From assembly GCF_022605725.1 (NCBI RefSeq), contig NC_065552.1:16324785-16388784 (forward strand): DNA of 64,000 nt. The letters are read 5' to 3'. Shown one piece after another: positions 45,226 through 55,067 of the stretch. Position 1 is the first letter of the stretch; each line of letters begins with the position of its first letter. Origin of the DNA: Anthonomus grandis grandis (taxonomy: Eukaryota > Arthropoda > Insecta > Coleoptera > Curculionidae). The translations under genes were made by a program, and so were the position numbers. Below the pieces are notes generated by a model that was not told where the DNA came from, made no database searches, and worked only from the letters and a program-made list of their open reading frames with translations.

Positions 45226-45921
45226 ATGAAGTGCATAGTGTTCTTAGCTTGCCTATCATTGGCATGTGCCTCGTCTAAAATATACAACAATGAGAAAAAG
45301 TTTGATGTAGGAATTCATGAGGGGTCTTACTACAACCCATGGCAATACTTTTCAAGGTATTACCAGAACTACCAAGGACTACCATGGTACGCGTATCCCA
45401 ACTATGTTCAAAACCCAATGTACCAATCTTGGGTGCATTCCGAATACCCATGGTACCAAACTCCTCAATTCCAAAGATACTGGATAAACCAAGATTACAA
45501 CGCTCAAGATAAATACCAATACGGTGGACAATCCTGGCCTCAATATTACAGAACCCAGTTCCCCGAGTTCCAAAAATACTGGACAAACCAGTACAACTCC
45601 CTACAAGAAGAATACCAGCATGGAGAACCTGCATACGTTCAATACCCATGGACCGAGCATGAACAGTTTGAGGGACAACAGTTACCAATGAACTGGTTCC
45701 ACACCAAACAAGGATATATTCAAGGTAAACCTGCTTACGAAGACATTCAGGGAGAATACCAACAATACCACCAGAATCCTTTTTACTGGAGGAACTTATG
45801 GTCCGCCCAGCCATGGACCCAACAAAATTTCGCAGGATACAAGCAACAGTTTCCCAGTTGGTACCAACAGTGGTCCAAATACTGGAACCCCCAACAATTT
45901 GAAGGCAAACAATACTATTAA
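45226..45921 (+). CDS. Secreted Tyr/Gln/Trp-rich protein, copy 3
   Basis: 231 residues: signal peptide MKCIVFLACLSLACASS, then the same cysteine-free Tyr/Gln/Trp/Pro-rich chain (GIHEGSYYNPWQYFSRYYQ, QYPWTEHEQFEGQQLPMNWF, KYWNPQQFEGKQYY at the end). Reading frame and both ends agree with copy 1, and differences from copies 1 and 2 are mostly substitutions, so the protein is probably functional. An ATG at 45184 in the same frame lies upstream of the initiator and is not expected to be used. Poly(A) signal at 45953-45958. Function unknown; an extracellular structural role is a guess from composition. Confidence 0.85.
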   Translation: MKCIVFLACLSLACASSKIYNNEKKFDVGIHEGSYYNPWQYFSRYYQNYQGLPWYAYPNYVQNPMYQSWVHSEYPWYQTPQFQRYWINQDYNAQDKYQYGGQSWPQYYRTQFPEFQKYWTNQYNSLQEEYQHGEPAYVQYPWTEHEQFEGQQLPMNWFHTKQGYIQGKPAYEDIQGEYQQYHQNPFYWRNLWSAQPWTQQNFAGYKQQFPSWYQQWSKYWNPQQFEGKQYY

Positions 45922-45952
45922 AAAGTAAGTTTAAAATGCCATGTTAAAGTTA

Positions 45953-45958
45953 AATAAA
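45953..45958 (+). terminator. Polyadenylation signal of secreted gene 3
   Basis: AATAAA in the shared TTAAATAAAGTTA context. Confidence 0.7.
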
Positions 45959-46019
45959 GTTAATTTTTGCAAGAAGTCTGACTGATTATTATTTTTTAAT
46001 ATGGTATACATGGCAAAAC

Positions 46020-46200
46020 ATTGTCATATTATTTAAGCCAGTTTTTAAAGATGTTCCAAAACAGTAGTTTTTTTTTAAATTTATTTGTTGATCTTGTGCT
46101 GGGCACATTTAGTCACGAGCTCAAACAGGAACAGCATCTATAATTTTGTACTATAAACTAAATCAGACACTCACAAAAGACCATGCCAAGGACGAATATA
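46020..46200. other. Possible SINE body
   Basis: Sequence between the gene 3 poly(A) site and the tRNA-like segment; shares GACCATGCC with the 5890-6010 region. Weak. Confidence 0.3.
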
Positions 46201-46270
46201 TATACCTGGGACTCGTACCCAGGGCTACACGATTACTAGGTGTATACCCACGGCGCTGCCAAGACTGGCA
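46201..46270 (-). repeat. tRNA-derived SINE head, second copy
   Basis: Minus strand: TTGGCAGCGCCGTGGG (A-box-like), AATCGTGTAG, GGGTACGAGTCCC (B box). Aligns with 6010-6081 through CCGTGGG, ATCGTGTAG and the B box. Confidence 0.55.
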
Positions 46271-46576
46271 AAAGTCAGCTGCCTAGACAAGCAAAAGTGA
46301 CAGTAGTTGTTAAAAAATTTTTTACAAAATTTTCAAAAGGGGCATTTGCAATGTACTATAGCAAAAGCGAAATTCAGCCTTACTTGTTTTAAAGATAATT
46401 TGATTATCCTATGGAAAGGAAAAAGTCAAGAAAAAGCCTTTAGATCGAGATCAAGAGTTACAAGGCATAAAACACAAACTAACCGCAAAAAAGTAGTGAG
46501 GTGCAGCTCCATCTTATTGACAGAGAATAAAATTATAGACAATCATAATTCATCAATCGCAACTAGCATTCTTCTA

Positions 46577-46682
46577 GATCAATGGGTAACTAAAAGTATT
46601 TCAGCATTCAGTCACCCTCCACTAAATTTTTGGAGGCCATTTAGTGGAAGATGACCGAAATACTTTTAGTTACCCATTGATC
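46577..46682. repeat. Perfect foldback, 26-bp arms
   Basis: GATCAATGGGTAACTAAAAG...TTTC at 46577-46602 is the exact inverse of 46657-46682. Inside, CCACTAAA and TTTAGTGG form a second stem. Looks like a very short foldback MITE. Confidence 0.85.
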
Positions 46683-46859
46683 TATTAACTCTACTGCAAG
46701 AATGGGCTAATTCTTCAACTTTTTTCTAGGTGTTCTATTGTTAATAGATTTATTTTTTGAATCAACCAAATTTAAATAAAGGTCACCAGATTAGGTTTTC
46801 TTCAATGAATAATACCCAATAATAGCATTTCCAAGAATACCTGGCAAACGTTGACGCGC

Positions 46860-48060
46860 TTTATTTAGTTAACTTTTAATGATCATAATTGTACAAAATC
46901 CATTCCATAAAAATCCAATTCTATGAAAATTTCATCAATACCCTCAATGGTTTGACCCTGAAAAGCCTTTTATATAGTAAAAACGTATTCAGTTTGAAGC
47001 CCTTTCTTACTCATTTATGAGACAATTCTACTTCACCTACCACTGTACTAAGGGGTTGTAGAATTTGCAACGATGTTGTTTAAAACTTATATTTATACTT
47101 GTTCATTTAAAGTACTTTAATTACTTAAATTCTTTTTTTGGTTACAAACAAGCCAGTTTATGTAAACTTATTAGTATAATTCTAAAGCGTATTTAGAATT
47201 TATATTCATTTCTGGATATCTTTCAGTTTGTCTTGGGCATGTTCTACATTTGCCATACAGGAAAAAATTCTGGGTTGTCACCAGAATCTTTCAAAATTAT
47301 TAAATATGAAATTTTATAATTTTATTCAAAAGTCTCGTAAATGATTGATAACAAATGGCAAAATTTGACAAAAAAATATCAATAATGCTATAAATAAACG
47401 TTTACCATTCCTACAGATTCCTGCAGAATGAATGACAAGAATTCTGAAACGTGGCAACTTGCCATTTATAACACAAAGTTAAATGGCAACATTTTGTATC
47501 AATTTTTTCCTTCGTCAAACAGAGCTTTAAAACTGATTAAACGTTTAATTCAAACAGAAAAAAAATATATTCTTAAAAAAACATATTCACAAAAATTCAA
47601 GAAACTCACAAAAATTAAATTATCGAGTCTTAGCCTCCCCGCTAAATTAAAAAAATCATATAACGAGTGACGTTTACTATTATAAATTTAGATTTTGCCC
47701 CCTATCATTTGTTTAAATATGTGAATTAAATTTCTCTTGGTTAGTAAAAGTTGTATAGCATCAGTATTAGAAATATTTCATAAATGAAAACAAGTCTTTA
47801 TTCCTATTAGTTTCTATCCTCTATTTTTCTATCCTACTAATTTTTTTTAGCCTCTTACATTGAAGACGAGCAACATTAAATTAATTGAATTGTTCTGTCG
47901 TTTACGAGTCAACCACAAGGCAGATTGTTTATTTAATTATCGTGAGAAAAATGTTGAATAAACAACTGGAATTACATAATAATTTCAATTGTTTATAAAT
48001 TTGCGAGTTCATTTCTTTGTAAGAGCATTGTATTAGGAACAAAACGTTTTTAAGCAAAGA
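46860..48060. other. AT-rich intronic sequence, end of the duplicated flank
   Basis: Contains a diverged sister of the CTACACATCGG flank block near 47412. The open stretch 47428-47670 has no homology I can see and biased Lys/Ser content of AT-rich DNA. Confidence 0.4.
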
Positions 48061-48085
48061 GTGTTGTTGTTGTTGTTTTGATAAA

Positions 48086-49105
48086 ATGGATGTGGCTGAA
48101 CGTTTAAAACACCAATGTAGAAGCTGCTAGAATGATTGCGCTCATAGAAGATGGCCGCAGTCAGCGATACGTAGCTGCGGTAATAGGCGTCTAACAAACC
48201 ACCCTATCAAGAGACGTTTATCGCTACCAAGAAACAGGACAGCCAGACAGACCAAGTCAAGACCGCAAAAGGGTAACTTCGGCACTAGATGATGTTATTT
48301 AAAGTAAACAGGGCTAACAGTTAGTCACACCACCGCTAGAAAGCTGCAAGATCTGTTGGCTACCCTTAATGTTAGAATTAGGCTACAACCAGTTAGAAGC
48401 AGGTTTACAAGCCAGTGTGCCAGCTAGATGACCACGTCTTACCAGACAGCATCGAGTAGCACGATTGCAATTTGCTAGAGAACACGCAAATTGGAATATT
48501 CCGGATTGGTCCAATATTTTATTCACAGATGAATCCAGATTTTGCCTATATTCTTAAGACAAACTTGTGCCAGTACATATGCGACGTCATGAACGACATG
48601 ATCAAGTTAATTTTATTCAAACGGAAAGCTTCGATGGTGGGTCTATCATGGTTTGGGGAGGAATTTCTTTCAAGGGTCGGACGGAGTTAGTACCGGTGAA
48701 TGATGGAAGGATTAACTCTGACAGGTACATAACCAATATCTTAGAACCCATGTAGTACCCTATATGCCCTTTATTGGTGATCACTCGGTGCTAATGCACG
48801 ATAATGCTCGTGCACATGTTGCTAGAGTGGTTCGGCAGTTCTTAGAAGATGCTGAGACTCCCACCCTAAATTAGCCTGTACGTAGCCCGGACCTTAATCC
48901 GATTGAACATGTCTGGGACCATCTAGGCTGGCAAATTCAACAACCTCCAACACCAATAAGAACACGAGATACTCTTCAGAATGTTGCTATTGACTTATGG
49001 GAAAATATGCCACAACAGTACATTCAGAACCTGTTTAGAAGCCTTCGAAGTGGAAGCTGTAATCAGATCCAGGGGCGGCAGTACATGCTACTAGAATTTT
49101 ATTAA
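48086..49105 (+). pseudogene. Degenerate Tc1-like transposase
   Basis: From ATG 48086: MIALIEDGRSQRYVAAVIGV (helix-turn-helix), DVYRYQETGQPDRPSQDRKR, LTRQHRVARLQFAREHANW, ILFTDESRFCLYS (first Asp), SFDGGSIMVWGGISFKGRTE, MHDNARAH-like block near 48795 (second Asp) and PDLNPIEHVWDHLG-like sequence near 48895 (Glu). Several frameshifts and stops. Terminal repeats could not be fixed. Confidence 0.8.
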
Positions 49106-50037
49106 CTTGTTTTAGTATTAATGGAGTTAAATAATTTTGTGTATATTTTCGTTATATAAAATTCTTGCCTTGCTGGATCAAACTGATTTAAAATAAATAT
49201 TGCAAAAGTCATATTTAATGCAAATTAAGTTTTTTATAATGATAAAATTGTTTAAAAAGCATAATAAATTGCAATATTTAAAAAATAATGAGTGATGCGA
49301 TAATTTTTGTGCGGTGCGTATAAAATTTAAAAAAAATAAATCCAAAATAAGAAACTTACAAAAAAAAGTTAACAAGAAAGAGAAAAGAGATTAGATTTAT
49401 TGATTTTTTGGAAAAGCCTTATTTTTGTTGTTTAGAAATATGAACAGGAAAACAGTAGATGTACGTCCAGACTATTCCGGTCAGATCAAACAAAATAGAT
49501 TATCGGTGGTAAAAACTATATTTAAGGTGGAACTTGCTGTCTCATTGAAATAAAAAAAGTTTCACTCAAGGCACCTGTGTGTTTTTGCATTTTTTTATTG
49601 CTGGATACATTATCTGTTCCGATAAATCTGTTCTCATTCCTGTCCACCTAACAGTTGAATTTCAAAAATGCTTTGGATATAGAACTTATTAATTATTTAT
49701 TTATTGGTTGTAATCGTTCCATTTATAGAAATTCTTCGAGAAAGAGATTCTAACATAAATAACGATTTCCATTCATGTACTATCTAAATACTACATTTCA
49801 ATTTCTTGTTTCTATAATTTATAAGTTTCTTATAACATTTATTTTTATACTTAAATCGTCACTGAAATTAAGCATTTCTTTTGTGAAACCCATGAGTGTT
49901 ATTAAAGATTTCCTTTCGCAATAGCAATTATATACTGTGCAATAAATAAATTTCTATATTTTTTTTATTCAAAAACCAAAATATAAAATTAATAAAAAAT
50001 ATCAATAAAAGATCTATATTAATTACATCAAACTTAC
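49106..50037. other. AT-rich intronic sequence
   Basis: Start of the 33.7-kb pgant7-like intron; no further feature supported. Confidence 0.5.
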
Positions 50038-50139
50038 CTTAGCTCTCCTTGATGAACATTAGGTGGCAATTCTGGATACTTATCCAATACATCATAAGCT
50101 ATATTGTCCATAAACCATTGAAAACTTTTACAACCTAGT
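50038..50139 (-). CDS. pgant7: pgant7-like exon 6 (catalytic-lectin linker)
   Basis: Encodes LGCKSFQWFMDNIAYDVLDK and ends at GEL plus AG of the split Arg, with donor GTAAGT. The CKSFQWFMDNIAYD block is typical for the end of the catalytic domain. The following intron is 33,672 bp and contains the three secreted Tyr/Gln-rich genes. Confidence 0.92.
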
Positions 50140-50256
50140 CTAAAATACATTAAGAAAATTTATTTTCTTTTCAATAAGACCAGTCTCTTTTTTCTATTAA
50201 TGTATATGTTTTTAAATAAACGGCTGTGGTATCTTATTATAAGTCGAATTTCTTAC

Positions 50257-50458
50257 CTATCTTTCAAGGCTAATTGTTTGCTAATGTCGCCCATATCTAA
50301 AAACCTAGCCATGGGTTCTCTAGTGTAAAAGAATTCTTTGTACTTTTCATCAAACCATGTTTCAATCACTCTTTTATAATTTATAGTTATAAGAGGCCCT
50401 TTTTTCTTTTGCGCCAATTTTCCAAAGTTGTAAGGCATAAAACTACGATACACATGTC
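50257..50458 (-). CDS. pgant7: pgant7-like exon 5
   Basis: Acceptor TTTTTTTAG, donor GTAAGA. It encodes (G)HVYRSFMPYNFGKLA, YKRVIETWFDEKYKEFFYTREP and GDISKQLALKD, the end of the catalytic domain. Both splice phases fit the neighbours exactly. Confidence 0.9.
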
Positions 50459-50511
50459 CTAAAAAAATAATTATCAAAAAAAGTCAAAGACTTTATAGAC
50501 AATCAACATAC

Positions 50512-50766
50512 CAACACGTGAGCAGGGTACCCATTCGATACTGCCACCACACTGCCATATTTTAAAACTGAGTTCAAAATTTTCACCACCCCAAACCAAC
50601 AATCCAGGGTCATATGACCCGATTTCCAAGAAATATTTTCTATTTATGGCAAACAAACCACCAGCATGTGTAGGGCTTTTATAGGGCTCGCTATTGTATT
50701 TTCTTTTTTTGAGTTCTCTTTGGGGAACTTCGTTCTCTTTATAAAGCATGCCCCATTCAAATATAC
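50512..50766 (-). CDS. pgant7: pgant7-like exon 4 (catalytic Gal/GalNAc-T motif)
   Basis: 84 complete codons flanked by CTTACAG and GTATGT. It contains SPTHAGGLFAINR, YDPGLLVWGGENFELSFKIWQCGG and PCSRV, the most conserved acceptor-binding and catalytic segment of the family. Confidence 0.93.
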
Positions 50767-50823
50767 CTGTAAGAAAATTTAAAATAAAAGAAAATAATTT
50801 TCTAACTACCAAATTATTCTTGC

Positions 50824-50976
50824 CTCTAAAATGTCGGTCTTCTCCGTAAACAGGTCGGTACTCGAAAGTTTTGTGATCAATGCCATCAATAATAGGAACT
50901 GTCATTGTAGTTCTGTCCCTGTATATTGGAGCAAGTAGTGGAGGTAGCCAATTGGTATTTACTTCACAATGAGCAT
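50824..50976 (-). CDS. pgant7: pgant7-like exon 3 (DxH-containing)
   Basis: Acceptor TTTTTTTCAG. The exon starts by completing Asp of DAHCEV, whose Asp and His coordinate the metal in this family. It continues through WLPPLLAPIYRDR and GIDHKTFEYRPVYGEDRHFR. The donor is GCAAGA rather than GT: the only junction that restores R-G-I-F-E-W uses a GC-AG intron of 57 bp. Confidence 0.9.
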
Positions 50977-51249
50977 CTGAAAAAAGACGACTTTTTCAAG
51001 TTTTTTTCTTTCATATTTTTACATGAGTCAAAAATTATAATTTTGAGAATCACAAAAACTTTTAAAAAGTAGAAGCTACTATAGAATTTGTGAAACCGTG
51101 ACTGTTTTCGTATTAAATAAATTATTGTTGCGGATATATTGAACCAGTTAAGTTGTTATTAAGTTAAGTAATATTATAAACCTGGAAAATATTTTCAATT
51201 CCTCACCTGCTATTTTTAATAATTCCCACAATGTAAATTATTGGAATTA

Positions 51250-52100
51250 ATATGGGTTGTACAGGGCGTGGAAGTTGGGTATAAGAACCAATTGAAATAA
51301 ATATCTGCATATATACCGTTATAACAGGACGACCATTTGAAAAGAAATAACAATTCAAAAGGTTACAAACATAAAAATGTTTTTCATTTCGTTCAATACA
51401 CCATTTGACAGAATATGTCTATATGTATATATCCTAAGGGTAAGTGCATGCCGTCATTATCCTGGGGAGGTATTCTTTTTCGGTATGGAGCTGCTCCTTG
51501 TAGACATAAGGTACGCCCAAGAAAAACTACGGGAGGAAGATCCACATATAGAGGCTGGCAGAAAAGTCAACCTTCTAGTCTACTCCACATATTTGGAAAA
51601 TCTAATGAAGTTTAATAAATATATTCAATTAATGTCATACAGACTCGCAAAAGTGGGGATTCCGAATATCCATACCCAAATGATCTATTTCAATGCCTGC
51701 TACAACCCATATCAATTAGTCGCACTAATTGTAGGACTGATCTAAATACCGACCCACCTTTACACCGAAATCTGATGGGACACGTTATGTCAAAACCACG
51801 TGTTAGCTAATTATAAATATTTTGCCAAAAATTAAAATAAATATCTGCGCTAAAGCTTATATGTCATGAACTGTATCATTCGATGCTAATTTGTTAATTA
51901 TCTACTGTATTTTATATTTGTTTAGAGTTTCCAAAAATTACGAGTGTGTCTTTTCCACATATAGAGACGCCACGTTGGCGTCAATGATAATTAATTTTCT
52001 GTGATCAGTAATACAATAATACTTAATACGTAATTAGGAGCCATAATCCGGATGCATATAAATTTATTATAAGGCGAAGCCTGCTTTTCTCAATTATTTA
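51250..52100. other. Unassigned repetitive-looking sequence
   Basis: TACAGGGCGTGGAAGTTGGG (51254) resembles a mariner-type terminus, and an open stretch at 51377-51745 has no recognisable homology. I cannot assign an element. Confidence 0.3.
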
Positions 52101-52720
52101 ATGGAAGATTTACCTAATGGGAGAGTTACCTGTTGGTAACTCTCCCATTAGGCAAATCTTGTTATTTACCATTTCTAATTGTATGTACTGATTATGGCGG
52201 GTCCCTTCTATTGAATAATAGGAAGACGCAAGTTGCTAGGGTCATAAGACGTATAACCCTATTCATTTGTATGTGCACCAAGGCAGTACATATAGAGCTG
52301 AAATCAAAACTAACGAATGATGATCTTTTAGGCATACCTTAAAGATTCTGACAATGGCTTGAATTATTTTACCGCGAATAAAAAATTAATTAATTAATTT
52401 ATTTAGCTTGGAAAAATTTAAGAATTCTTGTAAACTCATTCCAATAAAATTTCCCATAAATTCGTAGGCGGTAAAATAAGATGGCATTTCATACTTGCAG
52501 AGACACCAAACTTCGGGGGAATTTGGGAAGCCGGCATAAAAAGTTGTAAATTTAATTTAAAATGCGTTATGGCAATGAGAACTTGACCGCGTTGACTCCT
52601 AGAATTTTTTACTGCATTGTCAGTAGCATATTGGTCCAGGAAGTTCCAGACAATCGCCTTTCCATATGATAAAAGCGATCACAAAACATTATTGATGCAG
52701 TATAGCAATTTGGTAGAATT
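52100..52720 (+). pseudogene. BEL/Pao integrase remnant
   Basis: 52133-52342 reads FLIVCTDYGGSLLLNNRKT, VIRRITLFICMCTKAVHIEL (first Asp and the CTKAVHIEL block of BEL/Pao integrases). Downstream in the same general order: SDNGLNYFTANKKL (second Asp), KIRWHFILAETPNFGGIWEA and GIKSCKFNLK. Premature stops and frame breaks. An LTR was not found. Confidence 0.7.
52106..52159. repeat. Hairpin at the BEL remnant
   Basis: Arms 52106-52130 and 52135-52159 are inverse with one mismatch, loop TGTT. Confidence 0.85.
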
Positions 52721-53170
52721 ACCGCATTGCAACGAAAAAAAAAAAGACGTGTGTTGTCTCATCTAAGAACAGGAACTATCCTAATAAGCCGTTGGTTTAT
52801 TTGAATCTTTGAAATACTAGAAATTTCAACAATACAATTTTTGCACATTTCAAATAACCTAAGTTATTTTTTTTTACTATTTAACTTCATATTATAAGCT
52901 ATTGCACATTCAATAACATTTCTAAATCTTTGTTAATGTTGTGTTGAGATTGTCTTATATTAAGCAAGGGAAATTACACATAACTTGCAAATGATTAGTA
53001 TAGTGTAATTATTTATACATATCTGTAACCTTAAGTAAAAATAAGAGCTCCCCAACATGGATCAACCGTAACAAGATACAGTGAAGCCGATTTTTAAGGT
53101 AGGTGTAAACAAATTAAGACAAGCGGGAAAAAAACCTTATACTAGCAAAAACGAGTTCTACTAGCCAATA

Positions 53171-53316
53171 AAAAATAGTATATTGTATACCTAGTAGGAA
53201 AAGCCTAACATTCCCGGGCATCGTAAAAATTGCCAGTCGAGGCGCAAGCCGAGACTGGCAATACGGAGTCCGGGAATGTGGCTTTTCCTACGAGGTCTAC
53301 ATACTATTTTTCGAAA
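53171..53316. repeat. Large foldback next to the tyrosine recombinase
   Basis: Arms 53171-53238 and 53253-53316 pair over AAAAATAGTAT, GTAGGAAAAGCC, ACATTCCCGG and TTGCCAGTC, with small bulges, around a short loop GAGGCGCAAGCC. Confidence 0.85.
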
Positions 53317-53546
53317 ATCGGGAATCATTAAAATTACGGTAAATTATTACTAATCATGTTAAAAATTTAAAATCAACATTATTATTTTTCCCTTAAATAA
53401 AAGAAGCCATGAAACATTGTTTCGTAACTACGGAAACGAAGTACATAATTTTAAATTGTAAAACTTGACGAGTGGAAAGTTTATTTGTGGCGTCTTTCCA
53501 AAGTGTTGATTTTTAAACGTTTTAAAAAGCTAAAGTAACGTGTAAA

Positions 53547-54160
53547 ATGATGAGTGATGATGACTGTTCCATTTCTGGAACCCCCCCCCCCAGATCTCAC
53601 GGAGGCAGTGAATGCTGCATCATTGGAATTGTTACCAGTAAAATCTAGAAATAAGTATAACTATGCATACAACCGCTTCATGGACTACCGTACGAATACA
53701 AATGTAACTTCTTTCTCGGAAAATTTTGTAATGGCATACTTCTTGGAGCTTGGTTCCAAGATAAAATCTTCAACTTTATGGGTCAATTATTCAATGCTGA
53801 AGGCAACCCTTGCAATTAGACATGATGTGGATATATCTAAATATTCAAAACTCCGGGCATTCCTGAAACGGCAAGCACATGCCTATAAGCCAAAAAAATC
53901 CAAGATTTTAACTAAAGAAGAAATAAACAAATTTATTCAGGAAGCTCCAGATAAGGAATATTTAATGATTAAGGTAACTTACAAAACTTCAAATAATTAT
54001 ATTTGGATTCTTTACATGCTTAATTTATTGTTGTAGGTAGCTGTAATATTTGGAATTTCCGGAGGTTGCAGAATGGACGAGCTGGTTAAAATGACTGTAC
54101 AAGATATACAAGACCTACTATCTACTTTTAGTTACCATACCGGATTCAAAAACTAATACA
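53547..54160 (+). pseudogene. Tyrosine recombinase-like gene, two exons, C-terminally lost
   Basis: ATG at 53547 reads MMSDDDCSISGT into a run of 11 C (53581-53591), after which the homologous frame is one off (DLTEAVNAASLELLPVKSR). This is a homopolymer frameshift. The rest is a SAM-like core-binding domain of phage-integrase type (NYAYNRFMDYRTNTNVTSF, STLWVNYSMLKATL, LRAFLKRQAHAYKPKKSK, LTKEEINKFIQEAPD). A 61-bp intron, 53974-54034 (GTAACT...TTGTAG), joins EYLMIK to VAVIFGISGGCRMDELVKM, which has the first catalytic Arg. Beyond about 54130 the frame is lost, and no second Arg, His or Tyr motif is seen. Similar recombinase genes (Crypton-like) are repeated in insect genomes. Confidence 0.72.
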
Positions 54161-54598
54161 TCAAGATCATTTATAGTAATAGTTATTGTCATACAAATAA
54201 AATTATTAGTTTGGAAAATATTAAACAAAATAATGCTAATAGTTCCCAAGTTCTTCCAGTTTTCAATACTTGTACTAATTGTCAAATAGCAGTAAATATA
54301 GCAAATAATAAGTAATAATTTTAAAATATGTTAACCTTGTTTGTGCTGAAAGTTTTAAAAATAAAATTGTTTAGGAAAAAGCCTGTTCGCATTTATGTTC
54401 TAAAGTTTACTGTATGGAAATAATATTTCCTTACAGTACAGAAATGAATATTTCCTTACTGTTATTTTCGGTTGCCAGGCAACAATTAAGTTGGAGGAAA
54501 TATTGACTTTTTCTTTCAAATATGTTGTCAAAAATGTTATTATTTCTTATCGATTTTCGGAAAAAACTATTTTTTAAGCAACAATTTTATTTACTTAC

Positions 54599-54940
54599 CC
54601 AAAAACACTATTACCTCTCCCTTGGCCTCTACAGCTCCTCTGCTCCTAGTTCTAATCAGGCCTTCCCTCTGGCTGTTCCTCAGCAATCTTACTTTTCCTT
54701 CAAACTGATCCAAATATCTTTCCAAATCAGATTTTAGATTTTCCTTGTCAGAGAAATCATCGACCAGCAAAATTTCCTCTAGGAATTCTTTGGGTGTGCG
54801 ATTCAGAACACTATGCACTGTTCTGAGTAAGACTGACCAACCCTCATTGTGAAACACAATAATTACACTAGTTTTTGGTAGGTCAGTAGGATAGTCCCAG
54901 TGTTTACATTCTTCCAGTCGTGTATCCAATATGGTGCGAT
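54599..54940 (-). CDS. pgant7: pgant7-like exon 2 (GT-A catalytic domain, first half)
   Basis: Acceptor AATTCTTTAG, donor GTAAGT. 113 complete codons with RTILDTRLEEC, the nucleotide-sugar-binding start TSVIIVFHNEGWSVLLRTV, the ILLVDDFSD block, and REGLIRTRSRGA. It ends GEVIVFL plus one base; the split codon is the Asp of the catalytic DxH motif. Confidence 0.92.
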
Positions 54941-55067
54941 CTAAAGAATTGTTATACAAGAAATGAATATATAAAATAATATATACGGAGTGACTATTTG
55001 AAAACTTACAATAGCTATCTATAGCCGAGGAATCAAAAAGAGATAAAAAATCTATAAGAAAAGCCAA

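Noticed and set aside
47428..47670. 80-codon open frame with Lys/Ser-rich C-terminus
   Set aside because: No start context, no conservation in sister flanks, composition of AT-rich DNA.
50474..50905. Continuous frame joining exons 3 and 4 of the pgant7-like gene
   Set aside because: It reads through a 57-bp stretch absent from the protein family. A GC-AG intron is the better model, though retention is listed as a finding.
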